Positions 12,228-25,799 of a stretch of DNA of 64,000 bases are shown one piece after another. The notes beneath the pieces are model-generated. The model saw only the letters and a program-made list of their open reading frames with translations. It was not told the DNA's origin and did no database searches. Each line of letters begins with the position of its first letter. Within the stretch, counting starts at the first letter, position 1. Position numbers and translations under genes: made by a program. The stretch comes from Steromphala cineraria (lineage: Eukaryota > Mollusca > Gastropoda > Trochida > Trochidae). The stretch covers positions 10,055,724 to 10,119,723 of the forward strand of contig OU744736.1 of the NCBI GenBank assembly GCA_916613615.1, given 5' to 3'.

Positions 12228-15200
12228 GGTCGATTACCAAAGAACACAAAAACAAGAAACAAAGTACGCATTTGGTATAACCCCCATGAAGAAAGAGGGG
12301 GGCCGCAAAAACTTACCAAGACGAAGAAATCTACAGTACAATACGGGTTTTTGTTACAGCAATGAGCACAAAAGGAAAATCCTTAAATAATCATGTAGGT
12401 TGTAGAATGTGTAAATGTGAAATATTAGATTTTACGGATTTCCAAAATTCCAAATCAATTCGAAATAAAGAATGTTTGTTCTCATAAAATTAATGTGTTT
12501 GATATACCATCAATTGTAATCTTATAATGCAATCAAAGATATCCTAATCTTTTGTCATTTCACTGTTCGTGAGAACAAATTTCATCAAATCATATTCAAT
12601 ATCAAGAGATATACCTTTGAACTACTGAACCTGTGAATGAATTAAATCTTGGATTTCCAAAGCCTTTAGCAAATCTCTTTATCACTTGTCTGGGACTTTA
12701 ATCAATGTCTTTTATCCCTGTTTGGGATTATCTAAAGTACTCTAAAGACCAATAACCGTATACAGGACTTACGCACCAATCTTCATACCACAGTGCATGG
12801 TTATAGTGGAGCCTCACAAAGGAAAGGGCCTTAGATCACCTGGAGGATATGGGTTGATCCTGTCAGCATGGATCTATAGAGATCTCTATGTCATGCCTGT
12901 TTGATTTGTGCTCTGCCCTTTATTTATTATGTCAAACATAAAAACATTTCTGGTCACGAAGGGGTTAGTAGATTTGTTATTGGATTTGAAAGGCCTGAAG
13001 TAAAGGCTAGATACTTTTAATAATCGAATCAAAGCCATTCAAATGAGAGCAAAAAGTACCTTTACGTTATCTGATCTTAGTACTTGACTTGATGTACTGT
13101 GTGGTATATTCTTTTGCATGTTATGAACACACTTGAAATAAATTCAATTAAAAATGCTGAAAAGGAACATTATGTGAATGCATATAGTCAAACGTTTCCA
13201 AATGTCTTTTCCCTTCGAACAAAAATACAGATTATTATTTGAAATTTGAAATTTTGGATCACGAAGTTCAAATTGTTGTAATGACGGTTTCACCTTATCA
13301 AAATATAAAGCATGAAATATGAAAAATGAAATTTGAAATGAACTATTTCTCGGAAAGCAAAGTTTAACAAACTGTACTTTTATTATTCTAAATATGAAAT
13401 ATGTTTTCGCTATGCAACACATTGCATCATACATACGTTTATTGTATTGTTTAGGAGTCGAAGGTCAACATCTGTAAATTTGACATTTGTTTGACTCATT
13501 GGAAATGTCAAACATAACGAACTCGTTTCTTTAGAGCGCTTCAATCGAAGTCAGCTGATGACGTGTGACATTCCACAGGTAATGTAGGTATGTGGAAACA
13601 ATGATATACCTGCGCGTTGAATACATACCTGGCATTCACTCAGATACCTGATACACCTGTATAAAGGTAATCACACGATCATATTGATGACTTCATCACG
13701 GTAAAGCATGGTGATTAAGATTATGTCTGATATGAATGATAACATGCATATTGTGATATGAAACTGATAACTTTGTTTTATACTTATTCGTTGACAAGTT
13801 AGTCAGTTTGGTTGTTATCTAGTGTCATCAATGTCTACCAGAGATTTATTCAGATATTATCACTGCACACGTCCTTTTTGGGTTTTACTCTTATTAGTTT
13901 AAACATGCTAATAAAATCCAAGATATTTGTGGTGATGAACATCTAAAAAAGTTTGGACTGGTATTAAATACTGATAACAGATAGGTTTCTTTTTTGAAAC
14001 AATTCGTCACCATGTAATGCAATAACATCCTCTATATAAACAATGATAAATAATCTGTCAGTTTTTGCACACCTTTTGATTTTATAAACATAAAAGAACA
14101 TTATTACGGAAACGAATTTGGAAAAACAGACAACTTGCACTTAATGCGTTTAGTGAGCTTCGGTATAAAGCTCCATACAAATCTGTATGATATCTGTACG
14201 TATTGGAGGGGTATTTTTCTTCGATTAATTTTTTCTGTGACATCCAGAACTGTCACTGTAAACTTTACAAACCGTACGCCAATCACCCCCAACCAAAGTA
14301 AACTTTCCGAATTCCAAAGCTCTGAAGTAGAATCCCCTCTCATTTCCCCCTCGTCAGTATATCGATATGGGGAAATCCCAGAACTACGTAGGTGCGTATC
14401 AGAAAAGAGAAAATTGTGATAAATTGGTAAAGGTAGGCCTTATCAAGGTTGACTGTAATGAGAAAACAAGGGTATATCAGCGATAGGTACAAAGGCAAGT
14501 GACGAGAGAGTCGCCCACGTGAGTCGCTTATTGTGTTTGTATAGCTATCTAGTGTTTGATCTTCAAAATACATTCATTAAATGAGTCAGTGGCAGTTTTG
14601 TACAAACATTACTCATAATGATTATGAGCTGAAAGTAAACAAATAAAGTCATGTTTGGAACATGGAATGTGGTGTGTGTATATATAGTAATATTCGAGGA
14701 ATGTTTCTGGAAGTGATCTGTAAATCGTGTCGAGAAGCTGATACCAGAAGAACGAAGTAATGATAAATTCATTATAAATTTTTATAAAATATATTTTGGA
14801 GTATTTTTTCTTTTAAGTTACTCGATGTGAAAACTGAAGATTATTTGATGAGCGTTTCATATATGTGAAGTGATTTTTAAAGTGAAGTCTTGATTTGAAT
14901 GTTTTGAAAGCGAATAATTATAAGTTAAGGTCAGTTTTCATCAAATAAATCTCTCCCATATAATCAAACTGTCTTGTCTAAAAACACATATTATTATAAG
15001 CAATTAAAATCTCTAACATATAATTCGTGATTTCAGATTTCAGCAAGGAAGAAAAGTCCAGACTAGAGCAATCAGCTGTTTGTAGGTTGACATGGTGGCC
15101 CAGATAGGACCTTGCTGAGAGGAATGTGAGTTATTGTCAATGGGGCTATCAGAGCGTGTATAGGACTAAGAGTATTGATATACGAGGCTTGACATAACAA

Positions 15201-18200
15201 TTACATAGAGCGACACGCCACATAGAACTTACAGCACTCGTGTGAAGGGGACCTATTGGTGTCTTTCAAGAAGGATCGAACTGTTCATACCGTCTCGATA
15301 TGATGAGAGACTTGAAAGAGTGATTAATGAAGATATAATCACCTGTCATATGAACTAGGTGATCAGTGTTACAATCGGTGATCAATATTCGTGGAATCAA
15401 GTATCATCGATGACCGACGAAAATATGGGACATTAGGTCAATGGTGACCGCTTATTTAAGTGACCGACTATCAAGAGAAAATTACAATCGATAACACCCA
15501 TGATAATCGAGCAATGACCATCAACGATAATCGTTGATTGAAAATCGGAATCGACGACATCAAGGACACTTATCATGAACGCTTTCTAACTTACTGATTA
15601 CCAGGGACCATTGAACATTTATTAAGTGATTGATTTAAGAAACAGAAGTTATAACTCTTGAAGTGTGCTGTTGTCAAAGATGACATATCAAATGATATAA
15701 AGTTGTGGTACTCTCGTGACACTCTCAATCTCACAAATCAAAGATATAAATTTCTAATTTATACAATAAGTCATCTCTAAGGCATCATGAAGGAGACGAC
15801 GAAATATCGTCAATAATCACGTTTTGCTTTAATCGTTCCGATTCTTGTAAACGATACATTAAGAGCGAGATCTGAACAGATTTATAAACTTCTCTATGGT
15901 TAATGTCACGGTTCACAGGCAACACTGTCAATATGACACATCTGGGACATAACTCATAAATCTCAGTCATTAGTTCTGGGATATACTGAACAGCAGGTAC
16001 CCGTACACATAGGACATACGCTGATTGGAACATTCCTACACAGGTGTGATAAGTTCAGGTGGATCAAGACTCGACAACAGGTAAGATTATTGATATATCA
16101 TCGTATATGTAAAGAACGTCTGATAGACATGCCTAATATAATATAGAAGCTTGAGCAAGTACTTGACAGGGCTTGAGTCTGAAAATGAAGAAATCTGAGC
16201 CTCCTATTCATTCAACTGTTTTTCAACTGGTTTTTTTCTAAATTTATTGACCAATTTATCATTTCAGAGTCTAATTGTTTGACTTATGTACAATATTCTT
16301 GAATGTTTTTCCTTTAATACCATTCAAGTTATAGGAGGTCGAATGAGACGATGACAGTACTGTATATTTATTTCTCAATGCACTTACTACAATTTCTTGG
16401 TGTTTATGAATATGATAACAAATATTTACCATTTACAGTATATGCTTTCTAATAAACTGTCACCAGACAGGTCGTATGTTTATGTTTGTAATACGATAAC
16501 ACTACGGAGTCATATTTTGTTGAAAAGTTCTGGGTCCTTTGTACTTGGAGGTTGTTCCATCCATCGTTTTCTTATTCGAATCATTGTCTTCAGGCTCTAC
16601 AACAATATATACCTTCATAAAATACCTTCAACAGTATAGGTCTTGTTTCTGCAATTGTTAGAATTACATATTTTGATATTTTTACTCCCCAAGTTCCCGA
16701 TGTGGTAGGCCTATTTTTCATATAAAAACACAAACATACCACATCAGAACAAAATTCTCTTTACCTTTATAAAGTCTTCTATTTTTTTCAACTAATTTTT
16801 TTGCCCAACAAATATTCAAACGCTTTATCATCAAATTGGCTAATTCTGTAAATTGACTGAAGCCCTTTGTGCGATGACAACTATATGAAAGCTATTCGAG
16901 CGCTATTAACCTACTAAGAGCCTCCAAATAAACATTAAAGCATACAAATCTTAGCAAACATTAGCATACAATGAGTAACACCTACAAGTTAAAATATCGT
17001 TTTCCTGTGCCATCAAACTTGTCCCATATTCCTTTATCATTACCTTGCACATTGAAGCGAGAGATGACATATATATAGTGTGAACACACACGTCTCTGTG
17101 ACCCTCATGGACCGCTCCATTTCTCGTACTGTAGGCGATAAACTACCATTCTCCAACTTATGGTTTCCTTCATCAACCTTGTAATAAAAATCGCCCGGGC
17201 ACTGCTCTCGAGTTAAGCATTGTTTGTCCAGAGATGTTAATGTGACGCCCCAACTACTCTCCGAATAAAGGAAAGCCTTACAAATATATAATGTAAACAA
17301 CAGCGTGTATGTACAAGTGTAAGTTTCACATTAGTGGCTTGAATGAACATGCTTGCTTGTGTTTTTATCTCATGTATGTTACTCTGAACATGTGATGGTT
17401 TGATTTCACACGCTACCTTCCCACATGGTACCCTACAGGTATCCTGTACACCTGTTATATTCATCGTTTACGACTTTGTAGTTTACACTTTAAGATAGAT
17501 ATTCTCCCATGAAGATACTGTTCATAAAAAATCCGAACTAACCTCTGTTGTAGAGTAAGCGCTTCTCGGGTTTCCGGCTACTTTTTTACCTAGAGGCAAT
17601 AAAATGAAAAACAAATTTCTTAGAATTCAGAAAATGAACACTTTTCTTGTATTGAGGGAATGTTGTTTTTATTAAACATTACCATGGTTATAACACTGTC
17701 TTGATAAGAGAAAACAAAACAAAATGTTTACTTAGCATCTATCATAATCAGTTAAATCTAATTGTATTTAGGACTACTGTCATTCAAACTCCTTGTATCA
17801 GATTGTTTGCTTTGTGATCCATATGATGCTAACATATTGAATCAAATGGATATTAACAACAATTTTCTTGAGTACTTTTAGTAGGAAGTCAAGTGGAAGG
17901 TTTTTATCAACAGAAAAGGTCAATCGCATATATATAGGTCAGAGAAAGACAATCTAGAAACAAGAGTCAATCGAAGTAGTTTTTCACCTGAGAGATTCTG
18001 TTATCACAACAATCCTTTGTAATTGGATTTGAAATTGTCACCATCTTGCGTTACAAGTCTTCAGAAGGTGTCAAGATTGGTTTGATTGTTGATGGTGTAG
18101 GGTATCGAGCAAAGGCTACCTCCTCCGGTACGACAAATTACAGACCATTGTCTGACGTCCACAGACATACCTGAACACTTTCTCTATCTTTTTTATATTT

Positions 18201-20660
18201 TTGGATGTATAAGTGGCCAACAAGAAAGTTAATTTAAGTATCGGTGTCATAGGGATTTTTGTTCATTTCGGTCCGTTAACAAATTGTTTGATTCTTGTGT
18301 GTAAACGGTTTTTTTAAAAATATACTAACACGAAAGTGAGTAAGGCATGGCCGTCGGCATTTTCTGAAAATGTTTTGTTCCGAGTTTATATTTTATGCTG
18401 ATCAATATTTATTTATCAACATGTCTAGGATGACAACTCTTCTCTCAATATTCAATAACTTAAAAGACAAAACGTCTAATAACAACGCGTAGTGACCGTT
18501 TCATGTGCATTTATCATGACGTCCCAATCATAGTCATAATTTCGCTTTCGCTCGTTAGATACAGACTCAAACGGGACGACGTTCGTTTAGCCGTTATTTA
18601 CAAAACGAATTTATTCCAAAGAGGATGCTTGTAAGATATGTTTATTTGACAATTGACTTATTGATTGATTAATCTTCAAGTAGGTTTTTATATTCCACTA
18701 GTTGTGGTTCCTCATATAGGAGGTGAAATGGGCGAGTCTTGAACTTAACATTTAATTACAGGAACATGATTTTAAAGGAAAACACCCTGTCGTTTCATGA
18801 TGTGAACAGAGTCTCTCACTATTGTTGACATAGTGGTGTAAACACATTTCTGTTTCGGCACTTTAAAGCGTTGTTCATCTAGTGTCTTCAAAAGAACGAT
18901 CTTTGACCTTGATTTGACCTATGATTTATGACCTTCAATGCCAATTAACTCACCTTGACGGATTAGTAACACATATGTGTGAAATCTTTCATCTCTCATT
19001 TTTAATCTCACACATCTTTTTTTGTGTGACTTGGGACAGATTTATGCTTTGGATGTGAGAATGTTAAATATATGTGGGTTTATCTTTTATTCCCAAAATA
19101 GATATAAGAAAATTTGATGTATATGTTATATAGTCTATGTAAGCCATATTTTGTTTTACAAGTTTTCTAAGAATGTCCAAATATTCCCCGTAAGCCCTAC
19201 AGCAAGCTCATTAACCTATAACTGTTTCTCTTTCTACAATTTGAAGTGTACGTCGAGCCATTAATAAGAAAATTGTTTATAGGAACTGTAACAAGCGAAG
19301 AAGGCAAAGATTTATATTCCCTTGACCATGGTCAGTTTTGTCCAGGTATATACACTGACCAGTCCCACTTCAAAGTTTCGCGTTTCGCAGGTAAATACAA
19401 TCTACACAGGTGTAAGACGATACAAATTGAAACATAGTTGGAGTCGCCTCAGGGTCAGCTATGTTTGCGAAAAGGCAGGGAGGAAAAACACACCCCTGTC
19501 TGAGCGAATATACGATAGATCTTTATTTGACATGAGGGAAGAGCCATGATCTAAAGAGGTGTTTATTTCCAAGTTTTAAATTCTGTACAAGCGTCGTTAT
19601 TGTCACGTGCACTCTGTCAGGACAAAGACGCCTTATAGGTAAGTAATGTAGTCGATGTATATCATATCTACAATAGGCTTGTTATTTTCTTTCCACGTCG
19701 TTAGCTACCTAGAAAATTGGTATTGTTCCGAACTTCTGACATCGCCTGCGACGTTGTCACACGCTTGACCGAAATTTTGGCCTCAGGTTTGAATCTTGCG
19801 TCGCGGTCAGGAGTTGTGGCGCCGATACATTGTTGCAGATATGATTACAGTGCTGGAAACCAGTGTTTTCCAAAGAAGGCTTTTCGAATGGCAAATTTAA
19901 TCACGAAAGTCATATTACCATGTAATCCCCTTGATTCTATATGATATTGATATTGTAGAAAGTTGGATTTGGTCATTTGAGAAATAGCACCGGGAAATGA
20001 CTTGTGTGAAAATGTTGATTAAGAATATACGCTTTGTGAAAATATCCCCGTTTTGAATGGAAATCCATTTTCTTTAAATGTCTGTGTTACTCAGAAGCAA
20101 GGAATGTATTTAGATTCCTTATGATATTTGTATTGTGAATGTTGATTTGGTTATATTTAAACATTAAAGAACAAAATAATTGGCATTTTGACGAGATTCA
20201 ACGGTATGTATTCCTCAATCATGAAGAATCTCGAGATATCAAGATGGTTTTAGAAAATATACAGTTGCGATGTGTACTTTTCACCAAATGACAGACATAT
20301 AAAAAATCGTTCGATGTGGGTCCTTTATATACGCCGATTATTTTATCATTCAAATGTTCCGGACAAACAGACTAGATATGTGTTTGATATATGACTTTAT
20401 TTACATTGTTATGTAGTTGACGAAATTAACTAATGACTTTGTTTCAAAAAAGATATTGAACGTTTCATCAAAAGTCCAGTATCTCTGGAAGTGTAGTAAC
20501 AGGAAAACGTCATATGTTTGATGACAAAAGGTATTAGAAATGTCATTACATGTACATATCAAAAGTTACAGTTTTGAAAGTGAATGTGTCGTAAATTTTG
20601 TTTGAATTACCTAGCAAACACTGCAGTTTAAACAACCTGTACGGGGCCTGATTCATCTGA
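12228..20660. other. long AT-rich stretch without a supportable gene
   Basis: No recognisable exon, tRNA or repeat array is present. Notable local features are an ATCGAT/GATC-rich block (15350-15570) and an 82-codon minus-strand frame at 15785-16033 with protein-like composition. Overlapping minus frames at 17040-17464 are not recognised. Confidence 0.5.
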
Positions 20661-20917
20661 GTATATACCCTCCATCTTGATATATATATACCCTCCATCT
20701 TGATATATATATATATACCCTCCATCTTGATATATATATATATACCCTCCATCTTGATATATATATATATACCCTCCATCTTGATATATATATATATATA
20801 CCCTCAATCTTGATATATATATATATACCCTCCATATTGATATATATATATATATATATACCCCATCTTGATATATATATATATATATATATATATACCC
20901 CATCTTGATATATATCC
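20661..20917. repeat. compound array, CCCTCCATCTTG alternating with (AT)n
   Basis: Nine copies of a CCCTCCATCTTG-type core (starting near 20668, 20691, 20718, 20745, 20772, 20801, 20828, 20861 and 20898) alternate with TATATA runs of growing length. Spacing rises from 23 bp to about 37 bp left to right, through expansion of the AT dinucleotide. Open frames on the minus strand here (YIYIKMEGIYIYI-like) are artefacts. Confidence 0.95.
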
Positions 20918-21849
20918 CCTTATAACACTGGACATTATACCCACGTATATGTAGGCCCACGACATGCTTGGTGATAGTTATGTCCTGGGGTTATCACTTG
21001 GAATGTTCTACTAATTAGGAGGACTTGTATCTGTGCACATTTATCGTGTATTTAATTGGGTCATTACACTGGATAATTGGGTAGTAAATACGTAACATGA
21101 CTCAAGTGGGGAAAGGGGTCACCTTTTTAAGATATTGTAATATTTAATTGGTATTTCATTTGTATGAAAACATGAAATATGTGTATGTTATATTAGTTTG
21201 CATAGATTTCATGGCATAACAACTACCCATGAACCTCATGTTTATTTCCTTTCAATTCTAATGCAATATTTTTCTTTGGTTTGAATATGTCATTTGAAAA
21301 AAACAACGTTTTCGACCTCCTTCATGCTTGAGATAAAAAATGCACACTTTTAGTCCATGTCAAGGTTGTTATATAACATATTTTTTTGTTTTTAAAGAAC
21401 TTGAATTCAGTATTGATTGAAAAATTGCATTCAAGTGCGGAAAGGAACGTAAAAATATTCTTATCATTCAATATATTTTACACGCAACACCACGTAACAG
21501 GTAAGCCGTATCTCTAAAAAGGGTGTTAACACTTAAACACACAATGAAGGGTGTAATTAGGGTTATCATTAGGATAAATCGACGTTTTAAAAGAACGGTA
21601 ATAATGTTTACTTAAATCCTCAGTCGACTTTTTGAAATTCCGTCTGAAGTTGTTATCGTACCTATTGTGATTGCCCGGATGATGTAGATGTAATCTCAAA
21701 GCGCTGTCAGTCAATATGATAACATACATCTACACCTCTGGTTACACCTGACCTATTGTGACGCAACAGGCGGGTAATTGTTACCTGCCCTTTGATGTCG
21801 CCGCAAGGTGAAATCAGGTAGATGGAAGCGATAATCGCCATTACAACAC

Positions 21850-22690
21850 TTTTGAGCGATCGCTTCCTTTCTTGCATCATAGATAAGTCATTGTCATGTC
21901 TGTTGAAAGTAGGTCACTTATATTTAAAACTGTATGAGATGTCCAAGTCAGGTAAAAGTGCGAGAAGTAGCCCAGAAACGTATTGAGAATTTAATTAAAA
22001 AATTGTTTCTTAATATCACACCCATCCTTAAATGCCTTTGAAGAATATATCTATCTATTTTTTTTAATTTTAGAAGTTTTCAATATCTAATATTGTATGA
22101 TGCAAGTTTTTAACTATTTGATTTCAGGGGTTTGAAAATATTTTTCAAAATATTTACTATTAAAGGGAAAATCAAGCAAAAGTTTTTATATAATGGCTAT
22201 GTACTTTAAAAATTCGGCGTTAAAACTAAAGCCAATCCTTCCTTTCTTACACCATAGATAATTCATTGTCATGTCTAAAAAAGAATAGGTTACTTATATT
22301 TAAAACTGTTTTAGATCTGAGGATGAAAAATATATAAGATATATATGCAATCCCAGGATTTGAAATCAAACCTGAAGAAGGGATAGGAAATATCTATGAG
22401 GCGTCGTAAGAATTCAATAAAGAAGTTGTTATCTATAATAATTTGTCCAACTTCTAAATGCCCTTGAAGAATAAATCTATCTTTTTATGAAGTTTTGAGA
22501 TAGTGAGCAAGAACTAATATTTTGTGATGCAAGTTATCAACTATTTTATTTTTTTCGGTTTCTATATTAAGAAAAGAGTAAAATCAGTTTTTCGAAATAT
22601 TGGCTATTGAAAGGAACATCAAGCAAACGTTTCTATATAAAGGCGATATACTTTAAACATTCGGCGTTAAAACCAGGGTCGATCCTATGC
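21850..22690. repeat. diverged tandem duplication, unit about 375-447 bp
   Basis: Two successive copies share ordered landmarks: CATTGTCATGTCT (21889 and 22264), ACTTATATTTAAAACTGT, AATGCC..TTGAAGAATA, GATGCAAGTT and ATTCGGCGTTAAAAC (22212 and 22659). The changing offset (375 to 447) shows that copy 2 has gained, or copy 1 has lost, sequence in the middle. No coding capacity is visible. Confidence 0.85.
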
Positions 22691-25660
22691 TGATAACATT
22701 TGCATTCAGACAATAAACATGCAATTTCTCCAGAAGTTCTTGTACGACATTGATCCTGACTTATCATACGAAGACATGATATGTACAAAGATTCCAATAA
22801 ATAAGCAATAGGCGTGTATTCATGACACGGATAGTGACAAGTGAAAACCTATTTGTGTTGGTATGGATGAGATTTGAATGCAATGTTACAATACTGTATA
22901 CAACACGTACGTCAGTTGTCATTGGCTAATGTTGATTGAATCTTGCTTCCATATAGGTTGATATTGCTTATATGGGCCGTGTCAATTTGTAGCTCAGTGG
23001 ATACATATGGCTTTCTATGGAATATAGTCATATCAACAGTTATTTACAATGAAGTGTCAGCTGACACATGTTGATGAAAAATAGCATTTAAATCGGTTGA
23101 TTTGACCTCATTTCCGTTTTATTTTAATTATGTTTAATTATATGAAACCATCGTTTCGATATGATTTTCTTTATTCATACATCTTTGTAACAATCAAATT
23201 AGTTCACTCAAACGGTACTGAATTTGTATAAAATCATTGATTTAGATCTTCTTAAATTCAGGGATTTGGGAGATAAAGGAAATGAAAATGTTGCTTATTA
23301 ACGTTGATCGAACCATTTTATTGGACTAAGATCAAATTCCATTGGTTCGCGAGTATGTGAATATATCGTGATGCACAATAACACGATATCAGATAGCCAT
23401 TACGTTACTGTAAAGTATCGTATACACGTTAAGGTGATTGCAGGTTTTATTTTGTTATGTGCCAATGTATCAAAGACATGTAAAACAGGTTCTTTCGTTT
23501 GGTCTTATCTTAAAAAAATATTTGTTCTGTTCTTTTTTATATTTACGACTAAACCTGTATCTTAGAAGATACTGATTTGTTACTGTTGAAATAATTCTTC
23601 AAAGGTACTGATGTTTCTAAAAAAAAATATCATTTTGCGAAATACTTTTCTAAACGTATTGATATTTAGTCACTCAACGTAATAATGTAGAAAGGCGATG
23701 ACAATATGTTAATAAGATATTCACTATAACCGATCCTTAACATTAAAATTCGTTAGAAATCATTCTTTACACTGAAAGTTTTTTGTTCAATATAAATTTT
23801 TTTACCATTTGCTGACACTTCAACGTCACTGTTCACGAGATCCGTGACAAAGGCGTTGAGATTAACATCGAGCGGAACGATAAAAAAACTTCATTGCGTG
23901 ACGAAACTTATCACACGCTTCGAGTCAAAAGGCAAGATTGTGTGATACTGACTTTCTTCAAAACGTAGTTGTAATTCTAAACATAACGCTATAGAAACAC
24001 CTAGCAATTTGTCATTCTCTCTCCCCATCCCATAATGCACAGCTCAAGCGTATTAACCCTTAAAAAGATTCCATTGGAAAACTGTTCTATTCTTTTGAAT
24101 TTCTATTATTTCATATTTTTCATCTTTATATATATGTGAACTATGCGTTGCGGGTTTTTTACACACAAAAAATCATATTTATGAGTTTTTATTTTCTTCT
24201 ACAAAAAATAAACCTTTTTAAAAACTTTACGTTCCATTCCACAAGTAAAAGAACTGAAAACCCGAGTATGAGTTAACCGCAAAATAATGGACTAGTCCAA
24301 ATAATGTTATTACGATATTGATAATTTGGCACGTCCCAATATTGAAAGAGGGTGTTGAAAACGACTATCGTGATGTTAATCTAGAATATGTCGTTGAGCG
24401 ATCTTGTAGAAATAGTTCTTTAGTTGGGGTATGTTGACCCGGACCAATCGTGTTAATTCCTGATGTCACGTGTTCTTGGTCAAGTTAACTGTGGACTACC
24501 CCTGACCCAAACTAATCAAATCGTGAGTTGAATCGTTTTCAATTACAATCTAAATACAAATTTACGAAAAATGTATCCTAAACCATACTTTTATATAAAT
24601 CCATCTCATTATCATTAAAAAAATATTTTATTTCTTTAAAATAAATTACATTTGCGCTGTTTTGATTTGAATATAGAAATGAATAAAACTATTTATGTCT
24701 CATCACAATGCAATGTATTATGGTTGAAATCGTAGATTCTTGATCATTAACCATAAAGTGCATTTCAAAGTGGTAAATATATTAGAAAAACAAGATTTTC
24801 TTGATGATTACTTCTTTATTGTGAATATCAATATTGAATTTTCAGTATAGCTATGATTAAATGTAAAACGAAATTTGGTGAAAACGTAAATCAAATCGAT
24901 TTCGACTTGTTCTAGTTGAAATGAAACCAAATAAAACAACATCAAATAAAACATAGGGAAAATACCAGACAGACTTAATCTTTATGTTGTCTGCGATTCC
25001 GTCGTGAAAATCTCGGATATGTGGTATTTTGGAGGGAGGGAAAAGTCAGTGCATCTAATTAACGCCGTGTTTACCTTTCATTACCAAGAGTAACTATCGT
25101 CTCATCAACACACAAACACTGTTGACAAACACCTGCCTTAATTCCCTCCAAGTCAGGTAAATTACCTGAGTCAGTTTGTGCATGAGGGCAAGATATGCTT
25201 GTGTACGGTAACTCTTATATCAAACCATATACGTACAGTGTACACTTCGTACAGGAGATTTGTTTATGGTTTGTCGTTCTCTTCGATGGATGTTTGTTGT
25301 CAGTATTTCTACGGTTTCTACAAAACTCTTATGTTGAGTTGTCTCTGTATAGCTGCTTGTCTGCCCCTGTGAATATATTTTATCAATTTCATCCATGTCT
25401 CTGTCTCTGTCTCCATGTCTCTTCCTGTCTGTCTATCTGTCTATCTGTCTTTCTTTCACTGTCAGTTTTGTAAGCACTGGATTTACCTATTTGCTTTAGC
25501 CAGATTTTCTCTTTGCTATTTCTATCCTTTTGATTGTTTCAAACTCTGAACTTGTCTTTCTCTCCCTGTTCATCTGTCAGTGTTGGTTTGTCTCTCTCCA
25601 TCTCTCGGAGTGCATTTCTATCGGTTTCTCTCTCCCGCTTGCTTTGTTTGTGTCTTGTTT
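22691..25660. other. AT-rich non-coding sequence, nothing specific seen
   Basis: No coding exon is recognised. Imperfect CTGT/TCTG sequence begins near 25390, leading into the microsatellite. Confidence 0.55.
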
Positions 25661-25666
25661 CTTGCA

Positions 25667-25790
25667 TCTGTCTGTCTGTCTGTCTGTCTGTCTGCCTGTC
25701 TGTCTGTCTGTATCTCTGTCTGTATCTCTGTATCTCTGTCTGTCTGCCTGTCTGCCTGTCTGCCTGTCTTTCTGTATCTGTCTGTATATT
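25667..25790. repeat. (CTGT)n tetranucleotide microsatellite
   Basis: CTGT/CTGC/CTGTAT repeats run almost without break; imperfect TCTG/CTGT sequence also lies at about 25390-25465. The Cys/Leu/Ser-rich plus-strand and Gln/Thr/Asp-rich minus-strand frames here are artefacts of the repeat. Confidence 0.93.
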
Positions 25791-25799
25791 TGCCTCTGG

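Noticed and set aside
20546..20960. Minus-strand Tyr/Ile-rich frames
   Set aside because: Direct translation of TATATA and CCATCTTG repeats.
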